Source of the DNA: Comamonadaceae bacterium
GTDB taxonomy: Bacteria; Pseudomonadota; Gammaproteobacteria; Burkholderiales; Burkholderiaceae_C
Direction of reading: 5' to 3'
Assembly (NCBI GenBank): GCA_947456305.1
Contig: CANGPN010000009.1
Span: forward strand, 1-64,000
DNA length: 64,000 nucleotides
Within the stretch, counting starts at the first letter, position 1. Each line of letters starts with the position of its first letter. Below the pieces are notes generated by a model. The model did not search any database. It saw only the letters and a program-made list of their open reading frames with translations, and was not told where the DNA came from. Position numbers and translations under genes: made by a program. Positions 54,159 to 63,787 of this stretch are shown piece by piece.

Positions 54159-56330
54159 ATGAGCCAGCGTCGCCTGTTTGTCACTACCGCCCTGCCCTAT
54201 GCCAACGGCAATTTCCACATCGGCCACATGATGGAATACATACAAGCGGACATTTGGGTGCGGTTCCAGCGCATGCAGGGGCACGCGGTCAATTTTGTGT
54301 GCGCCGACGACACACACGGCGCGCCCATCATGATCGCCGCTGAAAAAGCGGGCATCACACCGCAACAGTTTGTGGCCAATATCGCCGCCGGACGCGCGCA
54401 GTATTTGGACGGTTTTCACATCAGCTTTGACAACTGGCATTCCACCGATGCGCCTGAAAACCACGCGTTGGCGCAACAGATATACCGCGATTTGCGCGAC
54501 CTCTCGGCCGACCAAGGCGGCACGCTGATTGAGCGCAAAACCATTGAGCAGTTTTTCGACCCGGAGAAAAACATGTTTTTGCCGGACCGCTTCATCAAAG
54601 GCGAATGCCCTAAATGCGGTGCCAAAGACCAGTACGGCGACAACTGCGAAAACTGCGGCGCTGTGTATGCGCCCACCGATTTGAAAAACCCGTACTCGGG
54701 CTTGAGCGGTGCCACGCCGGTGTTGAAGCAGGCCGAGCATTTTTTCTTTAAGTTGTCTGACCCGCGATGCGTGGAGTTTTTGCAAGACTGGACGCAAAAC
54801 GGCACACACTTGCAACCCGAGGTCGCGAACAAGGTGAAGGAATGGTTCAGCGTGCGCACCAACCCGGACGGCTCGACCAGCGAGGGTTTGGGCGACTGGG
54901 ACATCAGCCGCGACGCGCCTTACTTCGGCATTGAAATACCTGACGCGCCCGGCAAATATTTTTATGTCTGGCTGGACGCACCCATCGGCTATTTGGCATC
55001 GCTGAAAAACCTGTTGGATAAACGCGGTGAAAGTTATGACGGCTACATCACCTCGCCAGACGTTGAGCAATACCATTTCATAGGCAAAGACATCGTCACG
55101 TTTCACACACTGTTCTGGCCTGCGATCTTGAAATTCAGCGGTCGCAAAACACCGGACAAAGTGTTTGTCCACGGTTTTTTGACGGTGAACAACGGCGAGA
55201 AGATGAGCAAGAGCCGGGGCACCGGCCTTGACCCCTTGAAATACCTGAAACTGGGCATGAACCCCGAGTGGCTGCGCTATTACCTGGCCGCCAAACTCAA
55301 CGGGCGCAATGAAGACATTGACTTCAACGCCGAAGATTTCATGGCGCGGGTCAACTCTGACTTGGTGGGGAAGTACATCAACATCGCTTCAAGAGCGGCG
55401 GGTTTTATCAGCAAACGTTTTGAGGGCAAGCTGGGTGCGGTGAGTGCTGATGGACAGGCTTTGATGTCGCAACTGCAAAACGGTTTGAACGCCATTGCAG
55501 ATTTGTTTGACCAACGCGATTACGCCAAAGCCTTGCGCGACACCATGGCTTTGGCCGACCGCGTCAATGAATATGTGGATGCGAACAAGCCCTGGGAACT
55601 CGCTAAGAAGCCCGACATGGATGCGCGTTTGCAAGACGTTTGCACCACCTGCATCGAAGCCTTTAGATTGCTGAGCACCATGCTCAAACCGGTGTTGCCG
55701 CAACTGGCCGCACAAGTAGAGAGTTTCTTAAAGATCGAACCCATGACTTTCAGCAATGCGGCCAAGCCCTTGGGCGCGGGTCATGTCATCGGCAACTACT
55801 CGCATTTGATGCAACGCGTGGATGTGAAGATGTTGGATGCTTTGTTTGAGCCTGCACCGACGGTGGTCGATAAATTGGGGTCAGAGCCCGAATTTTCCTC
55901 CGGAAAATCGGGATCTGACCCCAATTTACCGAAGGGAAATTCGGTATCTGACCCCAATTTATCTATCCCCGGCGGCGAGGGCATCGCCCCGGTCATCACC
56001 ATCGACGACTTTGCCAAAATCGATTTGCGCATCGCATTAATCGTCAAATGCGAACCGGTGGAAGGCAGCACCAAGTTGCTGCGGCTGACGCTGGATGTGG
56101 GCGAGGGCCGCATGCGCAATGTGTTCAGCGGCATCGCCAGCGCATACAAACCCGAAGACCTGATCGGCAAGCACACGGTCATGGTGGCCAACCTTGCGCC
56201 GCGCAAAATGAAATTCGGCGTGTCTGAAGGCATGGTGCTCGCCGCCTCGCACGCCGACGAAAAAGCGCATCCCGGTATTTATGTGCTCAACCCCTGGCCG
56301 GGCGCGCAACCCGGCATGCGCATCCATTGA
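54159..56330 (+). CDS. metG: Methionyl-tRNA synthetase with a repeat-derived linker
   Basis: Charges tRNA-Met. The 723-aa protein has the HIGH motif [12 protein letters not shown] (about residue 15), the zinc knuckle [18 protein letters not shown] (about 150), KMSKS in [13 protein letters not shown] (about 350), the helical anticodon domain (about 400-560) and a C-terminal EMAPII/Trbp111-like tRNA-binding domain ([20 protein letters not shown], about 610-723). The linker before the latter (about 572-601) is encoded by three REP-like repeat units and reads [18 protein letters not shown] and onward. The frame stays open. Confidence 0.95.
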   Translation: MSQRRLFVTTALPYANGNFHIGHMMEYIQADIWVRFQRMQGHAVNFVCADDTHGAPIMIAAEKAGITPQQFVANIAAGRAQYLDGFHISFDNWHSTDAPENHALAQQIYRDLRDLSADQGGTLIERKTIEQFFDPEKNMFLPDRFIKGECPKCGAKDQYGDNCENCGAVYAPTDLKNPYSGLSGATPVLKQAEHFFFKLSDPRCVEFLQDWTQNGTHLQPEVANKVKEWFSVRTNPDGSTSEGLGDWDISRDAPYFGIEIPDAPGKYFYVWLDAPIGYLASLKNLLDKRGESYDGYITSPDVEQYHFIGKDIVTFHTLFWPAILKFSGRKTPDKVFVHGFLTVNNGEKMSKSRGTGLDPLKYLKLGMNPEWLRYYLAAKLNGRNEDIDFNAEDFMARVNSDLVGKYINIASRAAGFISKRFEGKLGAVSADGQALMSQLQNGLNAIADLFDQRDYAKALRDTMALADRVNEYVDANKPWELAKKPDMDARLQDVCTTCIEAFRLLSTMLKPVLPQLAAQVESFLKIEPMTFSNAAKPLGAGHVIGNYSHLMQRVDVKMLDALFEPAPTVVDKLGSEPEFSSGKSGSDPNLPKGNSVSDPNLSIPGGEGIAPVITIDDFAKIDLRIALIVKCEPVEGSTKLLRLTLDVGEGRMRNVFSGIASAYKPEDLIGKHTVMVANLAPRKMKFGVSEGMVLAASHADEKAHPGIYVLNPWPGAQPGMRIH
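55872..55960. repeat. REP-like repeat cluster inside metG
   Basis: Unit AAATTGGGGTCAGA (55872-55885) and two reverse copies TCTGACCCCAATTT (55914-55927 and 55947-55960). The first two form a hairpin arm of about 26 bp with few mismatches around GGAAAATCGGG. The three share their core with the boxC-boxB repeat. The whole cluster is translated. Confidence 0.88.
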
Positions 56331-56340
56331 ACAACTTCGC

Positions 56341-56979
56341 ATGAAAACATACATGCGCACATCGGCTGTGTTGCTGGCCGCCGGTTCGGGTTCGCGCATG
56401 GGGCACAAGCCCAAATCGTTGTTAGAACTGAATGGCGAACCGCTGATACGCCGCAGCGCCCGCCAGTTGCTTGATGCAGGTGTGACGCAACTGGTGGTGG
56501 TGCTCGGTCATTACGCCGCCGACATAGAAGCCCCACTGGATGGCCTACCTATTCACAAGGTTAACAACCCCGACCCGGACCAAGGCCTGGTGTCGTCGCA
56601 ACGCTTGGGGCTGCAAGCCCTGAGCGACAACACCAACAACGTGATCATGTCGCTGGCTGATCAACCCTTGGTCACCACACAAGACATACAAACGCTATTG
56701 CACTCATTCGAATCAGCCAACACAGACATGCTGTTCCCTTTTGTCAACGGCCAGCCCGGCAACCCGGTGTTGCTGAGCGCGCGGGCACGAGCAGACATAC
56801 TGGCAGGCGACAGCCACTTCGGTTGCAAGGAATGGCGACAAAGCCATGCCGCTCACGTGCAGAAATTTCCCAGCGATAACCTGCACTTTGTCACCGACTT
56901 AGACCGGCCTGAAGACGTGGCCGGGTTTGAAAAAACACACGGCATGAAACTGCTGTGGCCCACTCACTGGTCTGATTGA
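56341..56979 (+). CDS. MobA-like nucleotidyltransferase (MocA type)
   Basis: A 212-aa NTP-transferase: nucleotide loop AVLLAAGSGSRMGHKPKSLL (about residue 10), VMSLADQPLVTTQD with the metal-binding aspartate, and GNPVLLSARARADIL. This set fits molybdenum-cofactor cytidylyl/guanylyltransferases. Starts 10 bp after metG; a second ATG four codons later is possible. CTP or GTP use cannot be decided. No molybdoenzyme gene is in the window. Confidence 0.82.
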   Translation: MKTYMRTSAVLLAAGSGSRMGHKPKSLLELNGEPLIRRSARQLLDAGVTQLVVVLGHYAADIEAPLDGLPIHKVNNPDPDQGLVSSQRLGLQALSDNTNNVIMSLADQPLVTTQDIQTLLHSFESANTDMLFPFVNGQPGNPVLLSARARADILAGDSHFGCKEWRQSHAAHVQKFPSDNLHFVTDLDRPEDVAGFEKTHGMKLLWPTHWSD

Positions 56980-57039
56980 ACACCACACCGCTTGATCTGA
57001 ATCAGCCAGCGCCGCGAGTAGCAGGCGTATAGTGAATTG

Positions 57040-58665
57040 ATGCAGTTACCGGTTTTTCGCCCCAAGTTGTTAGACGCTTTACGCGGCTACAACCGGGTGT
57101 GTTTTGTCAAAGACTTGGGTGCTGGATTGACGGTCAGCGTGGTGGCTCTGCCTATCTCTATGGCGTTTGCGATTGCCTGCGGCCTCAAACCCGAAACCGG
57201 ATTGGTCACCGCCATCGTCGCCGGTTTTTTGATCGCGGCCTTAGGTGGCAGCCGGGTGCAAATCAGCGGCGCGGCAGGCGGCTTTGTCGTCATGGTGTAT
57301 GGCATCGTGCATATACATGGTGTCAACGGTTTGATGCTCGCCACCTTGATGTCCGGCATGTGGTTGTTGCTCATGGGCGTGCTGCGCTTAGGTGTGTTGA
57401 TACGTTTCATACCCGTGGCCGTGATCACCGGCTTTACCAATGGCATTGCGGTGTTGATAGGCATGTTGCAACTCAAAGACTTTCTCGGCTTAACCCTACA
57501 AACCATGCCGGCTGATGTGCTCGGCATCGTCAGCGTCATCTCAACGCACCTCAACCAAATCGATATACCTACCTTGTCATTGACGACATGTAGTTTGCTA
57601 CTACTGGCATTCTGGCAACTGCTGATGCCACGCTGGCTACCCACACAAATTGCACGAAGACTGTTACTCATGCCCGGCCCTATGTTGGTCATGCTTTTAG
57701 CCACAGCGATTGTTTACACCACAGACTGGCCTGTCGCCACCATTGGCAGCCGCTTTGGCGGCATCTCCTCCGGTCTGCTGGCCTTGAGCTGGCCCGATAT
57801 GTCTTTGGTGCAATTGCAAGCGGTACTGGTGCCGAGTTTCACGCTGGCATTGCTCGGGGCGATTTCTTCGCTGTTGTGCGCGCGCGCCAGCGACCAGATG
57901 ATTGGCGACCACCACAACCCCAACCAAGAGTTGATGGCGCAAGGCCTGGCGAATATGCTGATGCCGTTTGTTGGCGGCATGCCTGCCACCGGCGCATTGG
58001 CCCGCACCGTCACCAATGTGAAAAACGGTGCCAGCAGTCCCGTGGCCGGTATGGTTCACGCGCTAGGCCTGTTGTTGATGGTGTGGCTGGCCGCGCCGCT
58101 GGTCTCGCACATTCCCTTGGGGGTGCTCAGCGCTATTTTGTTGTTTATCGCTTGGAACATGGGGGACTGGCGCGCGTTTGCACGCTTGTCGCAATTCCGC
58201 TGGCCTTACCGTTTCATCTTGCTGGCCGTGTTTTTTCTCACTGTGTTTGTCGATTTGACAGCAGGCATGGGCGTGGGTTTGGCCGCTGCCTGTTTGACTT
58301 TCATTTACCGCATCTCCAACCTGACGCAGAGAAAGTTGCTGCATGCCACGGCACACACACAAGTGTGGGCTTTGAACGGGGCTTTGTTTTTTGGGGCGGT
58401 TGATTTGTTAGAGCAAACAGCCCAGGACTTGCCAGAAGAAACACTGGTGTTGGAACTCGGCGGCTTGATTTACATCGATTCCAGCGGCGCAGATGCCTTG
58501 CATGGTTTGCTGAGCGCCTGCGAACAAAGACAAGTTCGACTGTTATTGTGCGGGCTGAACCCGCAACCGCTGGACATTCTTGAACGAACCGGTTTGCTGG
58601 CCAGGCTCAAAGACCACCCTATCGAGTCGGACTGGCAAACAGCTATTCGGGTTGCCACTGAGTAG
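57040..58665 (+). CDS. SulP-family anion transporter with STAS domain
   Basis: A 541-aa transporter. The membrane domain has the SulP marks GAGLTVSVVALPISMAFAIA, SRVQISGAAGGFVVMVYGI and QGLANMLMPFVGGMPATGALART. The cytoplasmic C-terminal STAS domain has LVLELGGLIYIDSSGADAL (the DSSG of anti-sigma-antagonist folds). Substrate may be sulfate, bicarbonate or dicarboxylate. The ATG at 57040 directly follows an in-frame TTG. Confidence 0.9.
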   Translation: MQLPVFRPKLLDALRGYNRVCFVKDLGAGLTVSVVALPISMAFAIACGLKPETGLVTAIVAGFLIAALGGSRVQISGAAGGFVVMVYGIVHIHGVNGLMLATLMSGMWLLLMGVLRLGVLIRFIPVAVITGFTNGIAVLIGMLQLKDFLGLTLQTMPADVLGIVSVISTHLNQIDIPTLSLTTCSLLLLAFWQLLMPRWLPTQIARRLLLMPGPMLVMLLATAIVYTTDWPVATIGSRFGGISSGLLALSWPDMSLVQLQAVLVPSFTLALLGAISSLLCARASDQMIGDHHNPNQELMAQGLANMLMPFVGGMPATGALARTVTNVKNGASSPVAGMVHALGLLLMVWLAAPLVSHIPLGVLSAILLFIAWNMGDWRAFARLSQFRWPYRFILLAVFFLTVFVDLTAGMGVGLAAACLTFIYRISNLTQRKLLHATAHTQVWALNGALFFGAVDLLEQTAQDLPEETLVLELGGLIYIDSSGADALHGLLSACEQRQVRLLLCGLNPQPLDILERTGLLARLKDHPIESDWQTAIRVATE

Positions 58666-58695
58666 AATCGGTCTCTCACTTGGAAGCCTTCGCAT

Positions 58696-58905
58696 ATGTC
58701 ATTGTTCAGCCGTCCTGCCTACACCTCTGAAACCACCGAGTTTTTGCAGCAACTCAAAGCCGCCAAGCCGTCCTTGGAGGCCGAGCAACGCCAGGGCCGT
58801 TCATTGTTGTGGGACAAAAGCCTGAACCGCCAGGAACAAGCCGGATTCAAAGACGCTCGCGTGCCGCAAAAGCCCTACGTCTACCAGACCAGCGCACCCA
58901 AGTGA
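58696..58905 (+). CDS. DUF3460 family small protein
   Basis: A 69-aa protein, MSLFSRPAYTSETTEFLQQL, then EAEQRQGRSLLWDK and RVPQKPYVYQT, the complete pattern of the DUF3460 family of betaproteobacteria. Function unknown. It overlaps scpA by 4 bp (GTGA), so expression is coupled to the condensin subunit. Confidence 0.85.
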   Translation: MSLFSRPAYTSETTEFLQQLKAAKPSLEAEQRQGRSLLWDKSLNRQEQAGFKDARVPQKPYVYQTSAPK

Positions 58906-59759
58906 GCACACCGACTGTGGCGAATTGGCCAGCCGGGCCGAATGCCGATCTGCCCCACATGCCCACGGTCATAGACCATGTGGCGGTGGCGCGTTTGTAT
59001 GGCGAACCGCTGTTCGCCATGCCACAAGACTTATATATACCCCCGGATGCACTGCAAATTTTTCTGGAGGCCTTCGAAGGCCCGCTGGATTTGCTGCTCT
59101 ATTTGATCCGCAAACAAAATTTCAATATTCTTGACATTCCCATGGCGGGTCTGACCCGTCAGTACCTGAGTTATGTCGAAGAAATCCGTAAAACCAATTT
59201 GGAACTGGCCGCCGAATATTTGCTGATGGCCGCCATGCTGATTGAAATCAAATCACGCATGTTGCTACCGCCGAAAAAAGTGGCCGAAGGCGCAGAGCCC
59301 GAAGACCCGCGTGCCGAACTGGTGCGCCGTTTGCTGGAGTACGAACAACTCAAACTGGCGGCGGCGCGTTTGAACGAAGTGCCGCAGCAAGGCCGGGATT
59401 TTTTGCGCGCCCAAGTCTATATAGAGCAATCCATGCAACCGCGTTTCCCCCATGTGGCCGTGTCCGATCTGCAAGCCGCATGGGCCGACATACTGCGCCG
59501 CGCCAAACTGATACAACACCACAAAATCAGCCGCCAGGAACTGTCTGTGCGCGAGCACATGAGTATGGTGCTGAAAAAATTGCAAGGCCAGCGTTTTGTT
59601 GAGTTCGAAAACCTGTTCGACCCCGCGCTCGGCGTGCCGGTCATGCTGGTGACCTTCATCGCGCTGCTGGAACTTGCCAAAGAAATGCTTGTCGACATCA
59701 CCCAAGCTGAAGCCTACGCACCCATCTACGTGCGTCTGGCTTATTCCCCTGCTCAATAA
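58902..59759 (+). CDS. scpA: Segregation and condensation protein A
   Basis: Kleisin subunit of the SMC condensin. From the GTG overlapping the DUF3460 stop it has 285 aa. The N-terminal SMC-binding part shows IFLEAFEGPLDLLLYLIRKQNF and AAEYLLMAAMLIEIKSRMLLP. The C-terminal winged helix shows FENLFDPALGVPVMLVTFIALLEL (read in two parts). scpB is not adjacent in the window. Confidence 0.92.
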   Translation: MSTPTVANWPAGPNADLPHMPTVIDHVAVARLYGEPLFAMPQDLYIPPDALQIFLEAFEGPLDLLLYLIRKQNFNILDIPMAGLTRQYLSYVEEIRKTNLELAAEYLLMAAMLIEIKSRMLLPPKKVAEGAEPEDPRAELVRRLLEYEQLKLAAARLNEVPQQGRDFLRAQVYIEQSMQPRFPHVAVSDLQAAWADILRRAKLIQHHKISRQELSVREHMSMVLKKLQGQRFVEFENLFDPALGVPVMLVTFIALLELAKEMLVDITQAEAYAPIYVRLAYSPAQ

Positions 59760-59780
59760 CCCCACAAAGGAGAAAGCACC

Positions 59781-60626
59781 ATGAGCGTACAACCCTCAGC
59801 CCCCGAACCAGGCAAACGACCTGCCATGACCATGCACAGCCTCATGAAAATGCTGGCTGACGGTGAAAAAATCACCATGCTCACTGCCTACGATGCCACG
59901 TTTGCTGCGGTGGCCGATTTGGCCGGTGTGGAAATTATTCTGGTCGGCGATTCGCTGGGCATGGTCTGCCAAGGCCATAACAGCACCATTCCGGTCACGC
60001 TGGAATCCATGCGCTACCACACCGAATGCGTGGCGCGCGGCGTGCAAAAACAAAACGGCCGGCCCATCATATTGGGCGATATGCCGTTCGGCAGTTACGC
60101 CACACCCGAACAAGCGTTCCAAAGCGCCGCCACGCTGATGCAGGCAGGCGCCCACATGGTCAAACTCGAAGGCGGTGCCTGGCTGGCACCCACCGTTGAA
60201 TTTTTGGTTACCCGCGGCATTCCCGTGTGTGGCCACCTCGGTTTGACACCGCAAAGCGTGAACACGCTGGGCGGCTACCGGGTGCAAGGGCGTACTGAAA
60301 CCGGCGCCCAAAAGCTGATGCAGGATTCATTGCTGCTGCAAAACGCCGGTGCACAAGCGCTGGTGCTGGAAATGGTACCTGCCGCTTTGTCGGCCGAGAT
60401 CACCCGCGCTCTGACCACCTGCGCCACGATTGGCATAGGTGCAGGCGTAGACACCGCCGGACAAATTCTGGTGTTGCACGACATGCTGGGCGTGACCCAG
60501 GGCAAAGTGCCCAAATTCGCCTACAACTTCATGACCGAATCGGGCACCATACTCGGGGCTATGCAAGCGTTTGTGCAAGCCGTGAAAACCCAAAAATTCC
60601 CTGTGAATGAACTCCACGCCTGGTAA
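59781..60626 (+). CDS. panB: Ketopantoate hydroxymethyltransferase
   Basis: Adds a hydroxymethyl group to 2-oxoisovalerate in pantothenate synthesis. The 281-aa protein has [38 protein letters not shown], the metal ligands in GDMPFGSY and MVKLEGG, the [10 protein letters not shown] loop and [24 protein letters not shown] precedes the ATG. Followed 6 bp later by panC. Confidence 0.96.
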   Translation: MSVQPSAPEPGKRPAMTMHSLMKMLADGEKITMLTAYDATFAAVADLAGVEIILVGDSLGMVCQGHNSTIPVTLESMRYHTECVARGVQKQNGRPIILGDMPFGSYATPEQAFQSAATLMQAGAHMVKLEGGAWLAPTVEFLVTRGIPVCGHLGLTPQSVNTLGGYRVQGRTETGAQKLMQDSLLLQNAGAQALVLEMVPAALSAEITRALTTCATIGIGAGVDTAGQILVLHDMLGVTQGKVPKFAYNFMTESGTILGAMQAFVQAVKTQKFPVNELHAW

Positions 60627-60632
60627 TTGTTC

Positions 60633-61484
60633 ATGTTGATTGCGCGTACCGTGGCGGAGTTGCGCCAGCATTTATCGGCCTTCAAGCAACCTGCGTTTGT
60701 CCCCACCATGGGCAATTTGCACGAAGGGCATTTGAATTTGTTGCGCATTGCCAAAGTCTCTGGCGACGTATGCGTGGCCAGTATTTTTGTCAATCGCTTG
60801 CAATTTTTGCCGACCGAGGACTTTGCCAGCTACCCGCGCACGTTTGACAGCGATTGCGACAAACTGCGCAGCGTGGGTTGCGATGTGTTGTTCGCGCCGG
60901 ACGAGACCGAGCTGTATCCGCAACCGCAAACTTTCAAAGTCCTGCCTGATCCGGCGTTGGCAGACATTTTGGAAGGCCAGTACCGGCCCGGTTTTTTCAC
61001 CGGCGTTTGCACCGTGGTGTTGAAACTGTTTCATTGCGTGTTCGCGCACAGCGGCGGCGTGGCGGTGTTCGGTCAAAAAGATTTTCAGCAGTTGCTGATA
61101 TTGCGTCGCATGATGACGCAACTGGCCATGCCGGTAGACATCATCACCGGTGAGACCACGCGCGCGCCCGACGGCTTGGCGCTGAGTTCGCGTAACGGCT
61201 ACCTGAGCACCGACGAACGCGCCGAAGCCGTGCAGTTGTCCATGGCTTTAAAAGCATTGGCTGCCTCTGTGCGTGCCGCTTCCGGTCCAGGCCGGTTTGA
61301 TGTCGCGGCAGCCGAATCGGCAGCTATGGACTCGTTACGCGCTCGAGGTTGGGTGCCGGACTACATCACGTTACGACGTCAACATGATTTATCGACGGTG
61401 ACTGCCATGGGCTCAGAACCGCTGGTGGTGTTGGGTGCGGCCAGACTGGGAAAAACACGGTTGATTGATAACCTGGTTGTTTGA
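60633..61484 (+). CDS. panC: Pantothenate synthetase
   Basis: ATP-dependent ligase joining pantoate and beta-alanine. 283 aa from the ATG at 60633. The HIGH-like motif is TMGNLHEGHLNLLRIA. The next motif reads FVNRLQFLPTEDFASYPRT, where many families have FVNP-QFGP. KMSKS counterpart is near LALSSRNGYLS; FGQKDFQQLLILRRM is present. Forms an operon with panB. Confidence 0.95.
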   Translation: MLIARTVAELRQHLSAFKQPAFVPTMGNLHEGHLNLLRIAKVSGDVCVASIFVNRLQFLPTEDFASYPRTFDSDCDKLRSVGCDVLFAPDETELYPQPQTFKVLPDPALADILEGQYRPGFFTGVCTVVLKLFHCVFAHSGGVAVFGQKDFQQLLILRRMMTQLAMPVDIITGETTRAPDGLALSSRNGYLSTDERAEAVQLSMALKALAASVRAASGPGRFDVAAAESAAMDSLRARGWVPDYITLRRQHDLSTVTAMGSEPLVVLGAARLGKTRLIDNLVV

Positions 61485-61491
61485 TTGGCGC

Positions 61492-62508
61492 TTATTCTCC
61501 TTTGGCGCCCCGTCCCATCAGCTTGCTCACTGCTTGAGACGGACTGACCTCGCCTTGCAGCACGGCCACCACCGCAGTGGCAATCGGCATATCAACCCCT
61601 AATAAATTCGCGCGTTGCACCACAGTACGGGCGCTGTACACGCCTTCAGCCACATGACCCAGCGACTGCAAGACGTCAGGCAGCGACCGGCCTTGCGCCA
61701 GCCCCATGCCGACCTGGCGGTTGCGAGACAAATCACCGGTCGCAGTCAGCACCAGGTCGCCAAGTCCGCTTAAACCCATGAAGGTTTCCGGGCGGGCACC
61801 CAAAGCCACGCCAAGTCTTGTCATCTCGGCCAAACCCCGGGTGATGAGAGCGGCACGCGCATTCAATCCCAGTTGCAGGCCATCGCATAAACCAGTGGCG
61901 ATGGCCAGCACGTTTTTCACCGCGCCGCCGGTTTCCACACCGACCACGTCTTCATTGGCATAAACGCGCAAACGGTCCGCATGAAAAGCTTGCACCAACG
62001 CCTGTCTGACCGCTTCGTGCCGGCTGGCTGCCACCAACGCCGTGGGCTGACCGGCGGCGACTTCCTGAGCAAAACTCGGGCCGCTTAAAACACCTGCGTG
62101 CATGGCCGGCGCCACCCTGGCTTGCACTTCATGAGCCATCAAACCGTAAGCCTGGTACGCAAGCTCAGATGAACTGGAGGAAACCGCTTCAAAGCCTTTA
62201 CACAACCAGGCCAGCGGTTTGTCGTTGATAAACGGGCTGACCTCTGTCAGGACCTGACGCAACGCTGCCATGGGAACGGCCAGCACCACCAAATCCGCTT
62301 GTTGAACTAGCGCCGGCAAAGGGGCATGGCTGGGCGTCAGGCCCTCAGGCAATTGGTGTTCAGGAAGATAAGCTGTATTGACCCGCAGCGACGACATCTG
62401 CCGTGCATGCGCGGTATCGCGGGCCCACAATGTGACTGCATGACGCTGACTGGCCTGTATGGCCAGAGCGGTGCCCCAGGCACCAGCGCCCAGAATCAGC
62501 AGGTTCAC
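61492..62508 (-). CDS. gpsA: Glycerol-3-phosphate dehydrogenase (NAD(P)+)
   Basis: Makes sn-glycerol-3-phosphate for phospholipids. The 338-aa protein begins with a GTG that overlaps the secB stop. NAD-binding motif [14 protein letters not shown] (residues 5-18), catalytic lysine region [33 protein letters not shown] and [19 protein letters not shown] are all present. Confidence 0.95.
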   Translation of the reverse strand: MNLLILGAGAWGTALAIQASQRHAVTLWARDTAHARQMSSLRVNTAYLPEHQLPEGLTPSHAPLPALVQQADLVVLAVPMAALRQVLTEVSPFINDKPLAWLCKGFEAVSSSSSELAYQAYGLMAHEVQARVAPAMHAGVLSGPSFAQEVAAGQPTALVAASRHEAVRQALVQAFHADRLRVYANEDVVGVETGGAVKNVLAIATGLCDGLQLGLNARAALITRGLAEMTRLGVALGARPETFMGLSGLGDLVLTATGDLSRNRQVGMGLAQGRSLPDVLQSLGHVAEGVYSARTVVQRANLLGVDMPIATAVVAVLQGEVSPSQAVSKLMGRGAKGE

Positions 62509-62951
62509 TGCAGTTTCTGCTCAGCTTTCATGCGCTGTTGCTGGTCGTACATAGCCTGGAAGTTAATTTCTGCCATATGGACCGGGGGAAAGCCTGCGCG
62601 TTGAATCACATCCGCCACATTGCTGCGCAAATAGGGGTAAATGATTTGCGGGCAGGCGATGCCTGTGATGGGCTCCATCTGGCCGTCAGGCATATGCCGG
62701 ATTTCAAAAATACCGGCTTGCTTGGCTTCCACCAGAAACATGGTTTGCTCGTTGACTTTCGCAGTGACGGTGGCAGTGACAGTGATTTCAAATACGCCCT
62801 CACCTACTTGTTCGGAGCCAAGACCGATTTGAATGTCCACCGCAGGTTGGTCCTGGGACAACAAAATGGCCGGCGAATTGGGTTGCTCCAGCGACAAATC
62901 TTTCAGGTACATGCGTTGGATCAAAAAAACAGGTTCGGGAGTGTCTGTCAT
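62505..62951 (-). CDS. secB: Protein-export chaperone SecB
   Basis: A 148-aa tetrameric chaperone that keeps preproteins unfolded for SecA. Visible family features are [19 protein letters not shown], the strand [13 protein letters not shown] and [21 protein letters not shown] with [16 protein letters not shown]. The grxC-secB-gpsA order is standard in proteobacteria. Confidence 0.96.
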   Translation of the reverse strand: MTDTPEPVFLIQRMYLKDLSLEQPNSPAILLSQDQPAVDIQIGLGSEQVGEGVFEITVTATVTAKVNEQTMFLVEAKQAGIFEIRHMPDGQMEPITGIACPQIIYPYLRSNVADVIQRAGFPPVHMAEINFQAMYDQQQRMKAEQKLQ

Positions 62952-63014
62952 GGAATGTCCTGAATAAAACCCGTCATGTAGTTTGGCGGGCGGGGTTAAT
63001 TTGAAAGGATTATC

Positions 63015-63275
63015 TCAGTTTGCTTCAAGCAAGGGCATCAGGCCGCCGTTGCTGTCCAGTGCGATCAAATCATCGCAACCGCCGACATGGTGCTCGCCGA
63101 TGAAAATCTGCGGTACGGTCCGCCGGCCGGTCAGGTTCATCATGTGATCGCGTTGCTCCGGGGACAAGTCAACTCGTACTTCCTCGATATGCTCTACGCC
63201 GCGTGATTTCAGGAATTGTTTGGCCCGCACGCAATAAGGGCAAACGGCGGTGGTGTACATCTTGACGGGTGGCAT
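63015..63275 (-). CDS. grxC: Glutaredoxin 3
   Basis: From the ATG at 63275 the product is 86 aa with the active site AVCPYCVRAKQFL, the cis-proline TVPQIFIGEHHVGGCDDL and the GSH-binding end. The frame is open upstream for 51 codons but overlaps the rhodanese gene. Reduces disulfides with glutathione. Confidence 0.94.
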   Translation of the reverse strand: MPPVKMYTTAVCPYCVRAKQFLKSRGVEHIEEVRVDLSPEQRDHMMNLTGRRTVPQIFIGEHHVGGCDDLIALDSNGGLMPLLEAN

Positions 63276-63300
63276 GGTGGATGTGTTGAAGTGATGAAAT

Positions 63301-63708
63301 TCAGGCTTTTTCCAACGGCAGATTGGCTTCCTGCCAAATTTTGAGACCACCGCCCAGGCTGTGCACATTTTCATAGCCGAGTTGCTGGGCGATACGCTGG
63401 GCTTTTTGCGAGCGCATGCCACTGGCACAAACCAGAATCAGCGGACGTTTTTTATCCGAGACCGTTTTAGCTAAATCGGCCAAAATGTTTTCCATCGCCA
63501 CGTGGCGCGCGCCGATCAAGTGGCCTGAAGCGAATTCTTCGGCGCTTCGTACATCGACCACATTGGCTTTTTCACGGTTGATCAACAGCACGGCCTGAGT
63601 GGGTGAGAGGCCGGGAGCGCCCATGGCCTGCAAGTTGGGGACTAACAAAGCCAAACCTGAGGTCAAAGCAACCACCACCAATAACCAGTTTTCAAATAGA
63701 AAATTCAC
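63301..63708 (-). CDS. Membrane-anchored rhodanese-like protein
   Basis: A 135-aa YibN-like protein: one N-terminal membrane segment (NWLLVVVALTSGLALLVPNL) and a rhodanese domain with VVDVRSAEEFASGHLIGARH and the active-site loop LVCASGMRSQKA. Sulfur transfer partner unknown. GTG start. First gene of the grxC-secB-gpsA block. Confidence 0.88.
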   Translation of the reverse strand: MNFLFENWLLVVVALTSGLALLVPNLQAMGAPGLSPTQAVLLINREKANVVDVRSAEEFASGHLIGARHVAMENILADLAKTVSDKKRPLILVCASGMRSQKAQRIAQQLGYENVHSLGGGLKIWQEANLPLEKA

Positions 63709-63787
63709 GCAGTAGACCTCAAGCTGATGTAAGGACTCATTCTAGAATCCTTTTTTATTGAATATTTTCACAAGGTTTTTTTCATTC

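Noticed and set aside
60780-60840. Altered PanC motif (FVNRLQFLP) as a loss of function
   Set aside because: From memory this variant is common in Burkholderiales PanC, and the rest of the active site is intact.
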